A stretch of 64,000 nt of DNA from Kerstersia gyiorum (GCF_004216755.1 NZ_SGWZ01000003.1:124001-188000), one strand, 5' to 3'. Shown: positions 53,230 through 63,420, numbered from the stretch's first letter. A program made the numbers and translations. Notes: generated from the sequence alone by a model not told the origin.

Positions 53230-53348
53230 GCTCTTGCCAACCTCCCCCAACTAGTACACAATCTAGTCATCCATTAACCGAGGTGTACAGAAAACATCTT
53301 TTGAATCAATGGATTGCGCGGTGGTCGGTTAGCCCGTCTCCCGCTCCA
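53230..53348 (+). repeat. Island right-end repeat with tRNA-Gly 3' end (att), copy 3
   Basis: Closely matches 13610-13728 and 21083-21202. The att core cgtctcccgctcca lies at 53335-53348. With the intact tRNA-Gly at 40137-40212 it delimits a 13.1-kb island. Confidence 0.9.
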
Positions 53349-53395
53349 GAATTTTCGTCCATGGACATCCACCAACGTCCATAGATGATTGAAAG

Positions 53396-53428
53396 AAGGC
53401 CGAAAACTTTGTGTTTCGGCCTTTTTTT
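53396..53428 (+). terminator. Rho-independent terminator
   Basis: Perfect stem AAGGCCGAAA / TTTCGGCCTT with an 8-base loop and a run of seven T, 48 bases after the att core. Confidence 0.88.
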
Positions 53429-53583
53429 CGTCCAGCGACATCTACTAACATCCACCTAAATCCACGCGATTTCAGTCCATTTTTAAGTCCATTTTTTTGA
53501 GCCGCGCTCGCGACAGGATGGACTGACTTTCAGGCAGCTTGCCCGCAGAGATGTTTCAATCCAGGCCTTTTTCTGGAAACATC

Positions 53584-54530
53584 ATGAGCCTGACGGATTC
53601 TGCGACACGACAAGCAAAAGCTACTGGTCATCCCTATACACTGGCCGATTCAGATGGACTCTCATTGGCGGTTTCTGCTCAAGGCAGCAGGTCGTGGCAC
53701 TTCCCGCTACTACTGGCAAGCCAGACAGAAACGCATGTCACTGGGCACCTATCCTGAGGTATCGCTGCGCGATGCTCGACACCTGCGCGACCAAGCCCGC
53801 GTCCTGCTCAGCAAGGGCATCAATCCCAGGCTAGACCGCAAACGCAAACGGCAAGCTGTTCGTCTGGCGCAGGCCAATAGTTTCGAAGCGATCTATCAAC
53901 AATGGCTGGCGCATCGCAGACTCGAACTGCAGGACGGGCGACAAAGTACCTTGTCGCAAATGCGGCGGATTTTCAGCAAGGACGTCTTGCCCAAGGTGGG
54001 CAGATTCCCCATCCACGAAATCAAACGGTTTGATCTGCTGGATCTCCTCAGAAAAATCGAAATGCGCGGTGCCCTGACGACAGCAGAAAAGGTGCGTACC
54101 TGGCTCAACCAGCTATACCGCTATGCGTTGGTCGTTGTTGACGGGCTGGACAACAATCCTGCTGCTGACCTGGATGTCGTGGCACGTCCCAAACCACCGG
54201 TCGCACATCATCCGTTCCTGGCCTTACGTGAGTTACCTGAGTTTCTGCGTGCCTTACGAGACTACGATGGGAGATCCATCACAACCCAGTTGGGCATTCG
54301 GTTGCTGCTACTGACGGGTGTGCGTACAGGAGAACTGCGTCTGGCCGAACCCTGTCAGTTTCAATTGGACCAGGGGCTATGGCTCATACCGCCGAACAAC
54401 GTCAAGCAATGGCGGGTAGGGTTGCGACGAGGCAGCCGGCGAGCCCAGGATATTCCTGCCTATATCGTTCGCCTATCCATACAGGCCATCGAAATCGTGC
54501 GTTATCTGCTGGAGCGAGTGAAGCAACACG
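53584..54530 (+). pseudogene. P4-type integrase, frameshifted and truncated
   Basis: Begins MSLTDSATRQAKATGHPYTL, the same architecture as the integrase at 40445. One extra base near 53703 shifts the frame after SWHF; the next frame continues YYWQARQKRMSLGTYPEVSL to YLLE at about 54520. The final third, with the catalytic His-x-x-Arg and Tyr, is absent; the sequence instead enters a truncated LysR gene. Sequence divergence from the first integrase shows this is a different tandem element. Confidence 0.85.
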
Positions 54531-54536
54531 CCGCGT

Positions 54537-54802
54537 CGCCCTGATGCCACGGACTGGACATTGTCTCTGGCCTGCGCGATGGCGTTGAATAGTTGGCGCA
54601 CATCCTTCTGAAATACGTGCCCAGCTGGGGTAAGTCGGGTGCGACGTCGGTTGCGAACAAAAAGCTGCACGCCCGGGTCATCCTCAAGCTCTTTGATTGC
54701 CCGTGAGAGAGGAGATTGCGCGATGTGGAGCCGCTCAGCCGCACGAGCGAAGTACAGCTCCTCCGCGACTGCCAAAAAGCAACGCAAATGCCGAAGTTCC
54801 AT
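54537..54802 (-). pseudogene. LysR-family regulator, 3'-truncated
   Basis: The N-terminal HTH is normal: MELRHLRCFLAVAEELYFAR, AAERLHIAQSPLSRAIKELE. About 88 residues in, at ARDNVQSVASGRRG, homology ends at the junction with the integrase stump. The whole effector-binding domain is missing. It would have regulated the MFS gene upstream on the same strand. Confidence 0.8.
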
Positions 54803-54814
54803 CGCATGCTGTCC

Positions 54815-56032
54815 TCAAATCTTTGCATGACGGCCAGCAGGCAAAGAAACGATCAACTCGATGATCAGAATTGCTGCCAATATTCCTATCGGCACATTCC
54901 AATTGCCCAACTTGTGATACAACGCACCCACCAATAAAGGCCCCACGGCTGCAATCAGATAGCCAACGGTCTGCGCCATTGCCGAGATACGGGTTGCCGT
55001 CTCTACGCTGCCCGCTTTGGCCACGAACAACAAGGCACCCAAGGCCGGACCGGCCCCTTGCCCAAAGCCAAGCAGCAAAGCCCACAGCAGGGCCGTGCCA
55101 AACGGCGCGAACTGCAGGCCCAGCGTTCCTGCCAGGCATAGCAATACAGTCATCGCAATAAACACTCGCTGGTCCGGCTTGCGTGCGGCCAACAAAGGCG
55201 TCACAAAGCTGCCCACCATCAAACTGACTTGCGACAGAGAAAATATCCATGCTGCGCTTTCCTGGCTGGCACCACGATCCATCAATATGGTCGGCATCCA
55301 GGGAAGAAACACATACAGATTAAGCGCCTGCAGGCCGAAGAACAACGTAATCGACCAAGCTATGCCGTTGCGATAGACATTCACGGCGGGCTTCGCTGCC
55401 ATGCCGCCTGCGCCACGCCCCGCAGCCTCTGCTTTCTGAAAACGCAATTGCGGCAACCAGAACACCAGCGCCAGCAAAGCGGGTAACGCCCACAGCCCCA
55501 ACGAATGGTAGGCTGCATCGGTATCAGCCCCCATTGCCTGGAACAAGGGAAACGAGGCACTGGCCCCCAGTACAGCGCCCGCGCCCAGCATCAGGGCATA
55601 GACACCCATAACCAGCCCCATGCGCGGCGGCCCGAAGCGCTTGCGTGCCAGCGCGGGCATGATGACATTCATCACTGCAATGCCCGCACTGCCCAGCACC
55701 GTCCCCAAGATTAATCCCGGTTCACCAAACCAGCGTACGCCGCAGCCAAGAGCCAGCAATACCAGCGCCAGCCCCAAGGTGCGCTCTTCCCCGAAAAACT
55801 GGCGCAATCGCACGCCAGGAATCGAAAACACCCCCAACAAGGCAGTAGGCAGCACCGTCACCAGCAGCGTTGAGCTGAAGTCCAATTCCAGGTTGCGCAG
55901 CAACGGTCCCAGCGTGGAAAAGATCAGCCGCAGATTCAGGGACACCAGAATGAAACCCAGCCATAGCAAAGCCGTATTGCTGGATAAACCTTTTGAAGCC
56001 GCCACCCGCGACGATAAAGTTGTGTGTTGCAT
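54815..56032 (-). CDS. CynX/NimT-type MFS transporter
   Basis: 405 residues from MQHTTLSSRVAASKGLSSNT, with AAGAGA upstream; an earlier ATG overlaps the preceding gene. Twelve hydrophobic segments. LWLGFILVSLNLRLIFSTLG and the cytoplasmic motif LARKRFGPPRMGLVMGVYAL fit the CynX (cyanate/nitroimidazole) subgroup. It begins 13 bases after the RhtX/FptX-like gene, so the two are an operon. The substrate may be a small acid or a siderophore precursor. Confidence 0.8.
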   Translation of the reverse strand: MQHTTLSSRVAASKGLSSNTALLWLGFILVSLNLRLIFSTLGPLLRNLELDFSSTLLVTVLPTALLGVFSIPGVRLRQFFGEERTLGLALVLLALGCGVRWFGEPGLILGTVLGSAGIAVMNVIMPALARKRFGPPRMGLVMGVYALMLGAGAVLGASASFPLFQAMGADTDAAYHSLGLWALPALLALVFWLPQLRFQKAEAAGRGAGGMAAKPAVNVYRNGIAWSITLFFGLQALNLYVFLPWMPTILMDRGASQESAAWIFSLSQVSLMVGSFVTPLLAARKPDQRVFIAMTVLLCLAGTLGLQFAPFGTALLWALLLGFGQGAGPALGALLFVAKAGSVETATRISAMAQTVGYLIAAVGPLLVGALYHKLGNWNVPIGILAAILIIELIVSLPAGRHAKI

Positions 56033-56045
56033 GGTGAGAATCTCT

Positions 56046-57320
56046 TTATTGAATGGAAGTGAACGGCTGGAATGACTGGTCTGTGGTTGCGCTGAAAATG
56101 TGTTTGCGCACAAACATCACCAGTACCAATATCAGTGCCAATCCGCCCACCAGACACATCAGCATGCCGGGGTATCCCAGGCGATCCAGCACCACACCTG
56201 CCAGCGCCGGCACCATGGTGCGGCCAATCACAAATAGGCTGGACTGAATGCCATAGTCGAGCGCAGACAGCACCGGACGTGCGTAATACATCATCAAGCC
56301 GAACACCAGACCCGCCGATGCCCCCATCATCAAGGCCACCACCATCGTGCCGGATATCAGCCATACTTCATCGAGTTTGAACATGACGGCACCAGCCAAT
56401 AGCGCCAGCGCAAGCAAATTGCCGATGGCAAATAGTGGCAAGGCATTTGCCGCACCACTACGGCGCGACACCCAACTGCCTGCCATACTGGCAATGGCCG
56501 CCAGCAAGCCGCCACCCACACCGACAATCATGGCGATGCGTTCTGGCGCAAAGCCAAGATCCAGCATCAAGGGTTTCAGGTAGACCCACACGGCACCAAT
56601 CAGCGGGTAATACAGCACCAGCAAGAGTGCCCAGATGCGGTGCTGGGACGTCGCAAACCAGCTCAGCCACTCCCGCAAACCGGCGCGTGCCATGGCAACG
56701 TCTTGCGCCGATGCAGGCCTATCGACGACAGAATGACCTGCGCGCAGCAGTGGGATCAGGATTGCGCCAGACAACATGCCTAGCGCCAATACGGTGAATG
56801 GCCAGGCCCAACCCAATTTGGTATGCAGCATCAGCATCAAACCGCCGCCGACGATCGCGCCCAGCGACGTGGCTGCAGAGCGAATCGCCCCGGCGCGTAT
56901 GCGTTCTGATTCCGGCAAGATACGGATGGCCAGGCCATTGACGGGAATATCCGCCCAGGTTCCCAACAGGCTGACCAGCAGTGCCAAGGCAAACAACACC
57001 ATAAACGGCGTATCGCGAATATCATGCGCGCCCAGCAACAACAGTGTGGCGGCATAGCCCACACTCAGCAGCACCGCCCAGTTGCGATAGCTGGACTGCC
57101 CCAGCCGCCAGCGATCCACGGGTGTAGCCAGCACGAACTTGAGCATGGCTGGCAAGCCTGCCAGTTGCAGCAGCCCGATTTCAGTACCGCTCCAGCCATG
57201 TTGGCGCATCACCAAAGGCAGACCGACATACAGGTAAATCACTGGTGCAGTCAGTACTAGGTTCAGCCAGCCTATCAACAGCTGCTGTGGCCACCATGAA
57301 CGACTAAAACTCGGTTTCAT
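56046..57320 (-). CDS. RhtX/FptX-like siderophore MFS transporter
   Basis: 424 residues, 12 membrane segments. The opening QLLIGWLNLVLTAPVIYLYV and LPLVMRQHGWSGTEIGLLQL, with ATPVDRWRLGQ as the loop 2-3 motif, resemble the single-component inner-membrane siderophore importers RhtX and FptX. The 305 bases upstream (57321-57625) separate it from a divergent AraC regulator; this pairing is typical of Fur- and AraC-controlled siderophore genes. Confidence 0.75.
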   Translation of the reverse strand: MKPSFSRSWWPQQLLIGWLNLVLTAPVIYLYVGLPLVMRQHGWSGTEIGLLQLAGLPAMLKFVLATPVDRWRLGQSSYRNWAVLLSVGYAATLLLLGAHDIRDTPFMVLFALALLVSLLGTWADIPVNGLAIRILPESERIRAGAIRSAATSLGAIVGGGLMLMLHTKLGWAWPFTVLALGMLSGAILIPLLRAGHSVVDRPASAQDVAMARAGLREWLSWFATSQHRIWALLLVLYYPLIGAVWVYLKPLMLDLGFAPERIAMIVGVGGGLLAAIASMAGSWVSRRSGAANALPLFAIGNLLALALLAGAVMFKLDEVWLISGTMVVALMMGASAGLVFGLMMYYARPVLSALDYGIQSSLFVIGRTMVPALAGVVLDRLGYPGMLMCLVGGLALILVLVMFVRKHIFSATTDQSFQPFTSIQ

Positions 57321-57443
57321 TAAACAACTCCCTACTTATTCATCTAGCGGTACGAGCAAAAAAGCCGCTGAAGAGGTGGGTTGTCGTGCCTCCATGAGCG
57401 ACCGAGCGAAATGACACTCGATTTATGTTAAGGGATACACTTA

Positions 57444-57458
57444 TGAGAATGAATGTCG
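57444..57458 (+). promoter_or_regulatory. Possible Fur-box half-match
   Basis: TGAGAATGAATGTCG resembles the 7-1-7 Fur consensus at about 10 of 14 positions by eye, in the shared intergenic region. Weak evidence. Confidence 0.2.
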
Positions 57459-57625
57459 TTCGCTATGATGTTCGGCGGAATTGCTATGCAGAACAGCGAT
57501 AGGGCTTGTGTATGCGGGCCTTTATGGTCTGATCGCCTGGTTTTTCCACTACAGGCATCTACATTCAGTTAAGGCCACCCTCTATGTTCCGATGATTTGA
57601 AGTTGAGTCGCAAGGAGTAGCAGCA

Positions 57626-58573
57626 ATGAAAGAGCAATCAGTTTCAGACCAAACAGTTGAAGTTGAAGCCAAGCCAAATACTTCGGGCTGGAAAAGCCTT
57701 GAAGGAAGCGGGGCTGGTGGCAGCTATAAGGTCAAGCGATTAGATTGCGATCTTGGTTTCTCTGTTGTTCGATCATTTACTTCCGTCAACGATATCAGCT
57801 CGGAATTTTGTGATTACGAAGGCCATGAGCGACTTTTGGTTATTGCTTTTGGCCTTAGCGGAAAATCAGAATTTTTAGATAAAACAGGGGAAAGACTCTC
57901 CTTTGGCGTAGGGCAGACGACCATATCAATTTTTAGAGAAGGTCAGGGTAGACGAATTTATGCCCCAGGTGATCCTATTGATCAGTTGCGTTTGATCGTT
58001 ACGGAATCCGCACTAACACAATATGTTGGTGAAGAAAGGGCCAATAAAATATTTGGTTCTGCTCTCGGCTCAAGTGAAAGCTTTAGAAAAATATCAATGT
58101 GCAATAGTTGCCACAGCAGTCACCTTCATTGCATTAAGAGTAGAAATATTGAGCAGGAAGATGGACTGACTCAGCGCATACATGCGTTAAGTCTCTTGTC
58201 AGAGCAATTGCAAGGGCTTCACTCAACCACGCAATGCCCAGAAAGATTATGTGCCAGAGATCTAGGCACACTAGATCACATAGAACGTTTCATAGACTTG
58301 AATCTAGACAAACCAATAAACAATACATTTCTTTGCATGAGATTCGGAATCAGTGAATACAAACTTAAAGAATGCTTCAAACAAGCTCACGATACGTCCC
58401 CAGGCCGCTATTTATTAACAAAAAGGATGCACCGAGCCCATGAATTATTGCTCGCAGGCCATCGTGTATCTGAAACAGCATACAAAGTTGGATATCAACA
58501 TCCAAATAATTTGACTGCTGCTTTTGTAAGATTTTGGGGAGTCTCACCAAAAATTATCTACGAAAGCAGATAA
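57626..58573 (+). CDS. AraC-family regulator (PchR-like)
   Basis: 315 residues. The C-terminal AraC domain has two HTH units (FLCMRFGISEYKLKECFKQA, VSETAYKVGYQHPNNLTAAF). The N-terminal 200 residues resemble the ligand domain of PchR-type siderophore-responsive regulators. CNSCHSSHLHC (about 155) is a Cys/His cluster that might bind metal. It is AT-rich compared with its neighbours. Likely target: the divergent transporter operon and perhaps the TonB receptor. Confidence 0.82.
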   Translation: MKEQSVSDQTVEVEAKPNTSGWKSLEGSGAGGSYKVKRLDCDLGFSVVRSFTSVNDISSEFCDYEGHERLLVIAFGLSGKSEFLDKTGERLSFGVGQTTISIFREGQGRRIYAPGDPIDQLRLIVTESALTQYVGEERANKIFGSALGSSESFRKISMCNSCHSSHLHCIKSRNIEQEDGLTQRIHALSLLSEQLQGLHSTTQCPERLCARDLGTLDHIERFIDLNLDKPINNTFLCMRFGISEYKLKECFKQAHDTSPGRYLLTKRMHRAHELLLAGHRVSETAYKVGYQHPNNLTAAFVRFWGVSPKIIYESR

Positions 58574-58720
58574 ATCAATATAATAAATAGTAAGAATTAC
58601 AGAAGAAGTAAATTAATTATCAAGAAAATATATTTAAATTTATATGAATAAATAAAAAATAATCTGAGAGCAAAATAACTTAAAACCAAATTACGAAGCC
58701 ACGATTTTTTTGAGCCTGAT

Positions 58721-59605
58721 ATGCATAAAGAATCCACGTACAGTTTCATCGAACTGGAACGCGGTCTGAGTATTGGCACATTGCGTTATCGCCCTGACGC
58801 CAAGCCGCAGCATCTTGATCAAAATCCGGATCAGGATAACGACCGTCTTCTGCTCATATCCCTTAGCGTACAAGGACTGTCTAGGCATTCCTCTGCTCAA
58901 CAGACTGGACATGAGTACCGCAGTGCAGACGATGCCATTATTTCCACACGCATTTCTACCTCCAGCGAAGGCTTGGGCTTTGCCTGTAGCCCTATTCATA
59001 AGCTCCGTATCGTGGCGCGCGAAAGCCTCATTGAGCGCTATATGGGCTATGAGCGCTGTCATCAGTTGTTCAGTAGTGCACCATTGGCCAATGGCCTGAG
59101 CTGTCGCGCAGGCACGCCGCCCGCCATGTCACATGCCTGTACGCTCATAGCGCTCGCGCGCTTCAACCTCGATCCGCGTACACCGCTGAACCTCCACATT
59201 CATGCGCTCAGCCTGCTTCAGGAGCAGCTCAACTTGTTTGCACCAGCGCATAACTCGTTGCCGTTGCCCTTCACATCGCCGGACATCCGCTACGTTGAAG
59301 AGGCACGTTTGCTCATGCAGAACAACCTGCAGGCCGCGCTGCCACTCGAAGAACTCGCCAGTCAGGTTGGGGTCGGGAAACGCCGGCTCCGAACGCTCAT
59401 GAGCTACTTCTATGGGAAAACGCCAGGGCAGCTTCTGCTTGAACTGCGCATGAACCGCGCCCTGCGTCTGATAGAAGCCAATACACCGACCCATGAGATC
59501 GCATGGCAACTTGGCTATCGGGGCGTGCGCAGTTTCGCTACCGTGTTCACCAGCTACCACGGGGTTACTCCCGAATCTGTACAACGCCTCCAAGTGAATG
59601 CGTAG
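58721..59605 (+). CDS. Second AraC-family regulator
   Basis: 294 residues, MHKESTYSFIELERGLSIGT. The same two-HTH C-terminus is present (LEELASQVGVGKRRLRTLMS, THEIAWQLGYRGVRSFATVF). The N-terminal domain is similar in layout to that of the preceding regulator (both contain IHALSLL followed by EQL), so they are paralogues. The GC content is clearly higher than that of the first. The 147 AT-rich bases before it carry its promoter. Confidence 0.82.
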   Translation: MHKESTYSFIELERGLSIGTLRYRPDAKPQHLDQNPDQDNDRLLLISLSVQGLSRHSSAQQTGHEYRSADDAIISTRISTSSEGLGFACSPIHKLRIVARESLIERYMGYERCHQLFSSAPLANGLSCRAGTPPAMSHACTLIALARFNLDPRTPLNLHIHALSLLQEQLNLFAPAHNSLPLPFTSPDIRYVEEARLLMQNNLQAALPLEELASQVGVGKRRLRTLMSYFYGKTPGQLLLELRMNRALRLIEANTPTHEIAWQLGYRGVRSFATVFTSYHGVTPESVQRLQVNA

Positions 59606-60237
59606 AGGAAATGCGCAGTTGCAATAGCTGACCTCTTCACAGGCCTGGTTCAGGCGACGCAGGCCTATTCCTCTACAAACCACGTTCACTCAGTGTAAAG
59701 AACCTCGACCACCACTGGCCGGACCTCTTTGCCAGCCCGTGCGAGCCCGCACGGGCGCGTTGGGCAACGTCAAGTATTGACGCGCATAGCTCATGCCCAA
59801 CCTTGGCGACGGCTGCCCAATACCTTGAGATAGAAGGGGCGAGCCACTTGAAGGCTTGATGCCTCGGGCTTTGGCGCACGTCACGTAGCACGCAACAGAT
59901 CCCCAAACGTGCGTAGCGATAGCGGTAAGCACATCGACGGCACCCAAAACCTTGCCCAGTTCCCCACTTCTCCCGACCCCATACCTTTTCAGCCAATTCG
60001 CATAGTTAATACATTCAGACGCATTCGCATTTATTGATAGGATTATTTCGCAATAAAGAAGTGTTGAAAAAAGGTGGGAGCAGCCGGACAAAGGTCTTTA
60101 AAGACCAGTCATGACAGTCGTCATGGCCAGACATCAAAACCCTGCATCCCCTTGACTCAGCATGTGTATCACCCTGGCTAGGAGGCCAGTTCTGGGATTC
60201 GTGCCTCCAGCCGCAACAAAGAGGTTGTCAGTCTGCC
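59606..60237 (+). other. Long intergenic region before TonB receptor
   Basis: About 630 bases. Minus-strand frames of 107 and 133 codons have no recognisable domain and may be debris of a mobile element. TTTATTG (60031) pairs with CAATAAA (60052), a 7-base dyad in the AT-rich upstream part of the receptor promoter, a possible operator. Confidence 0.4.
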
Positions 60238-63200
60238 ATGTCGCTGCGTGCACGTTCATCTTCACCCCCTATACCTTTCCGCCTGACTCCATTGGTCATC
60301 AGTATCGGGCTGTCACTGGCCTATATCGCCGCAGAAATGCCCAGCGCCCATGCGCAAGAAGCGGTGGCTGCAGGAACTGAACGGGATGAAAACACCGAAG
60401 CAACCAGCCCGGTGTTGGAACTGAACACCAGCGAAGCTGACACCGCCAATGTTCTGGAAGCCGTCACCGTTTATGGCGAGCGGGAAGACCGCGACGAACG
60501 TGGCCGCAATGACGTGTACGACCAGGACGTGGTCAACGTCTATCAGGGCAAGGAAGAGATCGAACGCTACCGGGGTACTTCTGCTGCCGACCTGTTCAAG
60601 GGCATGAATGGCGTGTACTCCGGCGATGCCCGCAGCGGCGGGCTGGACCCGAACATTCGCGGCATACAGGGTGAGGGGAGGGTGCCGCTGACCGTGGATG
60701 GCACCGAGCAGGCAACGTCCATCTGGCAGACCGGCGTTGGCGTGTCCAACCGCAACTATGTGGACCCGAACCTGATCAGCAGCATCACCGTGGAGAAAGG
60801 CCCGAACGCAACCTCGGCCGTCAGCGGCATTGGCGGATCAGTGCAGGTACGCACGCTGGAGCCGGACGACATCATCAAACCCGGTGAAAGCTTTGGTATT
60901 GAGTTGAAGCTGGATACAGCGACCAACTCGGTGAAGCCTGATGAGCGGGCGTTTAGTGCGTATGGGAAGGATTATCGGGATTTAGGAATAACGCCTGATG
61001 TATATGGAGGTATTTCCCCAGCAACGATCACCGGAGGTGCTCTAAGCAGAAAAGGTAAGAGCGGCCGGGATTTTAATTTTGACGACAATGCTTATAGATT
61101 GGCCGTAGCTAAAAAGCATGAGCACTTTGATCTCTTGGCTGCTTATAGCTATCGAAAGCGTGGAAATTATTACAGTGGTAAACGAGGGGCTGGAAAATAT
61201 GAACAGAATACATGGATGGAGGATGCGGCTGAAGCTGCAAATTCTACACATGGCATAGCGTACCGGCCAAGCGTTAGTTATATCGCACAGTATTATCTTC
61301 CAGGTCAGGAGGTAGCAAACACATCCAGTGAGCTTGAGTCGACACTGCTAAAAGGCACACTGCGACTGCCTGAAAACCAGACCATTAATATGAGTTTCAT
61401 GCGTAATGACCATACCTTTGGCGAAACTATTCCATGGAAAAATGAATGGCTTGTACAACGGCAAAATGAACTCAATACGAACGGCGCGCAAGAACAGTAT
61501 CCGTATAGCACCGTTAAACAGGATACTTGGAATCTTGGATATTCTTTCAGCCCAGAAAACAATCGGCTGATTGATTTAAAAGCAGCAGTTTGGATGACTC
61601 AAAGTGACAGCGAACGCCATCAGAACGGAGAAGACCCATATGGTGTCGTTGCTGTCCCCAATGCTATTCCTGGAAGTGGAGACTTCGACCCTATTATTCG
61701 CCCAAGAGCATTACAGATATCAGACCATCGCCGAACAGGTTTCAATTTAAGCAATAACTTTCAACTGCATGAAAAGCTGGATCTAACCGTCTCTGGTGAC
61801 TGGACGAAAGAGCGTCTACGCCAGCAGGATGCTTCTGAGATGTGGGGGCTGCAGAACCCCTATAGCTCTTGGGGTTCTCGGCACTGGGGCCCCAGAGCAG
61901 GAAGACGACAGCAATGGAATGCTGGCTTCAATTTTGACTGGCGCCCGGCTGGTTGGTTGCAGATTAATGCCGGTGCACGTTACAGCGACTACTGGTCTTT
62001 TGATGACCAACTAGCTGAGAAACGAGCTGCCCAGGATGAAGATTGGGCAGTGCAAAGAGGTTTTGTATCTAGGGATTTTAAAGTACGAGAACTGATGAGC
62101 GACGAAGAAGTCGCCACATTGATTGAAGAAAAGCGGGATAGCTATCAAAGTTACGTTGATCGTTATACCCAATGGTTTCCGGATCGGCTGGCAGCATTTC
62201 TGGAGAAATATCCAGACGCAGATTCCTTTGCACTCTCAGGTGAGGATACTCGCCTAGTAAACGGATATTTTTATAAAACAGAAGAAACCACAATATCTGT
62301 TCCATACAACGGGGATCATCGCGGGTTTTCAGAAAACAACCCATTTGCAAATGGAGAGATTGATGCGACAGAAACAGTAGACGGAGCGCAAGGTAAAGAA
62401 GGCTCTGCGCCAAAATATGTCATCCAAGGTGAAGGTTGTAAATCTTGCTATACATATGGCGCAGACCCTCAGAATAAATGGGAGCAACCTAAAAAACAAA
62501 GAGACCATGCGTGGGTTCCTCACATTGGATTGACGGCATTTATTTCCGATAACGCAAGAGTTTATGTACGCTATTCGGAGGCCGTGCGTTTCCCAAGTTT
62601 ATTTGAGTCTAGCAATTCTGCCCACTCGAATGGTGCATCGGGCTCCAACAGCTTGGCTGGGGTGGTCACCTCCCCTGAACACGCTTACAACTGGGAAATC
62701 GGCTACGTTCAAAATCTGATCGCGCACTTTGACTCTTTGGAATATGCAGATTTTCGCATCAACTACTTCAACAATCGTATCAAGGATTACATCGATAGCG
62801 ACTGGAACATGAATACCTTGCAGTTCTCCGAGAAAAAGCTTTCGGGTATCGAACTACAGGCGCGTGCTGATAGTGGCAAATATTTCATGAATATTGGTGC
62901 TACTTATCGGCTGAAACAGAAGCTGTGCGATAAAGATTATGCATCGTTTCTAGACCCGGTTTATGGCCGCGTATCCGAATGTGTGGATGGAGGCTTCCCC
63001 CTTACCTATGCACGTACGAGTCTGCAGCCCAAGTATTCAGTCAACCTTGATCTTGGTGCGCGCTTCTTTGAGCGAAAACTGGAAATTGGAACAAGAGCGG
63101 TTTATCACAGTGCCGCAAAAAATCAGAGCGATTTCTCTGCTATCAAACTGATTACTTATAACAGCACCCCCAATTATTGGAATCCTATTCTGGTGTTTGA

Positions 63201-63351
63201 TGCCTATGCCAGCTATCGCGTCAATGACAACCTGGATTTTGATCTGGGCGTTACCAATCTGACCAATCGCTATTACGTAGATCCTTTGGTGCGCGTCGTG
63301 ATGCCTGCGCCGGGAAGAACTGTGCGTATGGGGATGACTGCACGATTTTGA
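60238..63351 (+). CDS. TonB-dependent outer-membrane receptor, probable haem/hemophore uptake
   Basis: 1037 residues with a signal peptide ending AHAQ (about 40). TonB box EAVTVYG (75-80). The plug has ERYRGTSAADLFKGMNGVYS, NIRGIQGEGRVPLTVDGTEQ and SSITVEKGPNATSAV. The long beta-barrel ends VVMPAPGRTVRMGMTARF with the terminal Phe needed for outer-membrane assembly. The GIQGEGRVPLTVDGTEQ style of plug is found in receptors for host haem carriers and hemophilin-type hemophores. From about 60960 on, base composition falls and codon use changes, suggesting a mosaic gene. It precedes a secreted-protein gene by 69 bases. Confidence 0.85.
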   Translation: MSLRARSSSPPIPFRLTPLVISIGLSLAYIAAEMPSAHAQEAVAAGTERDENTEATSPVLELNTSEADTANVLEAVTVYGEREDRDERGRNDVYDQDVVNVYQGKEEIERYRGTSAADLFKGMNGVYSGDARSGGLDPNIRGIQGEGRVPLTVDGTEQATSIWQTGVGVSNRNYVDPNLISSITVEKGPNATSAVSGIGGSVQVRTLEPDDIIKPGESFGIELKLDTATNSVKPDERAFSAYGKDYRDLGITPDVYGGISPATITGGALSRKGKSGRDFNFDDNAYRLAVAKKHEHFDLLAAYSYRKRGNYYSGKRGAGKYEQNTWMEDAAEAANSTHGIAYRPSVSYIAQYYLPGQEVANTSSELESTLLKGTLRLPENQTINMSFMRNDHTFGETIPWKNEWLVQRQNELNTNGAQEQYPYSTVKQDTWNLGYSFSPENNRLIDLKAAVWMTQSDSERHQNGEDPYGVVAVPNAIPGSGDFDPIIRPRALQISDHRRTGFNLSNNFQLHEKLDLTVSGDWTKERLRQQDASEMWGLQNPYSSWGSRHWGPRAGRRQQWNAGFNFDWRPAGWLQINAGARYSDYWSFDDQLAEKRAAQDEDWAVQRGFVSRDFKVRELMSDEEVATLIEEKRDSYQSYVDRYTQWFPDRLAAFLEKYPDADSFALSGEDTRLVNGYFYKTEETTISVPYNGDHRGFSENNPFANGEIDATETVDGAQGKEGSAPKYVIQGEGCKSCYTYGADPQNKWEQPKKQRDHAWVPHIGLTAFISDNARVYVRYSEAVRFPSLFESSNSAHSNGASGSNSLAGVVTSPEHAYNWEIGYVQNLIAHFDSLEYADFRINYFNNRIKDYIDSDWNMNTLQFSEKKLSGIELQARADSGKYFMNIGATYRLKQKLCDKDYASFLDPVYGRVSECVDGGFPLTYARTSLQPKYSVNLDLGARFFERKLEIGTRAVYHSAAKNQSDFSAIKLITYNSTPNYWNPILVFDAYASYRVNDNLDFDLGVTNLTNRYYVDPLVRVVMPAPGRTVRMGMTARF

Positions 63352-63420
63352 GATTTGAATTCATAGATTTTTGGCCGTTTTTGTAAAAACGTCCGTTTCT
63401 CAACCAACCGGAGATATCAC

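Noticed and set aside
59690..60091. 133-codon minus-strand frame before the TonB receptor
   Set aside because: I could not match it to a family and it has no start signal; at most it is mobile-element debris.
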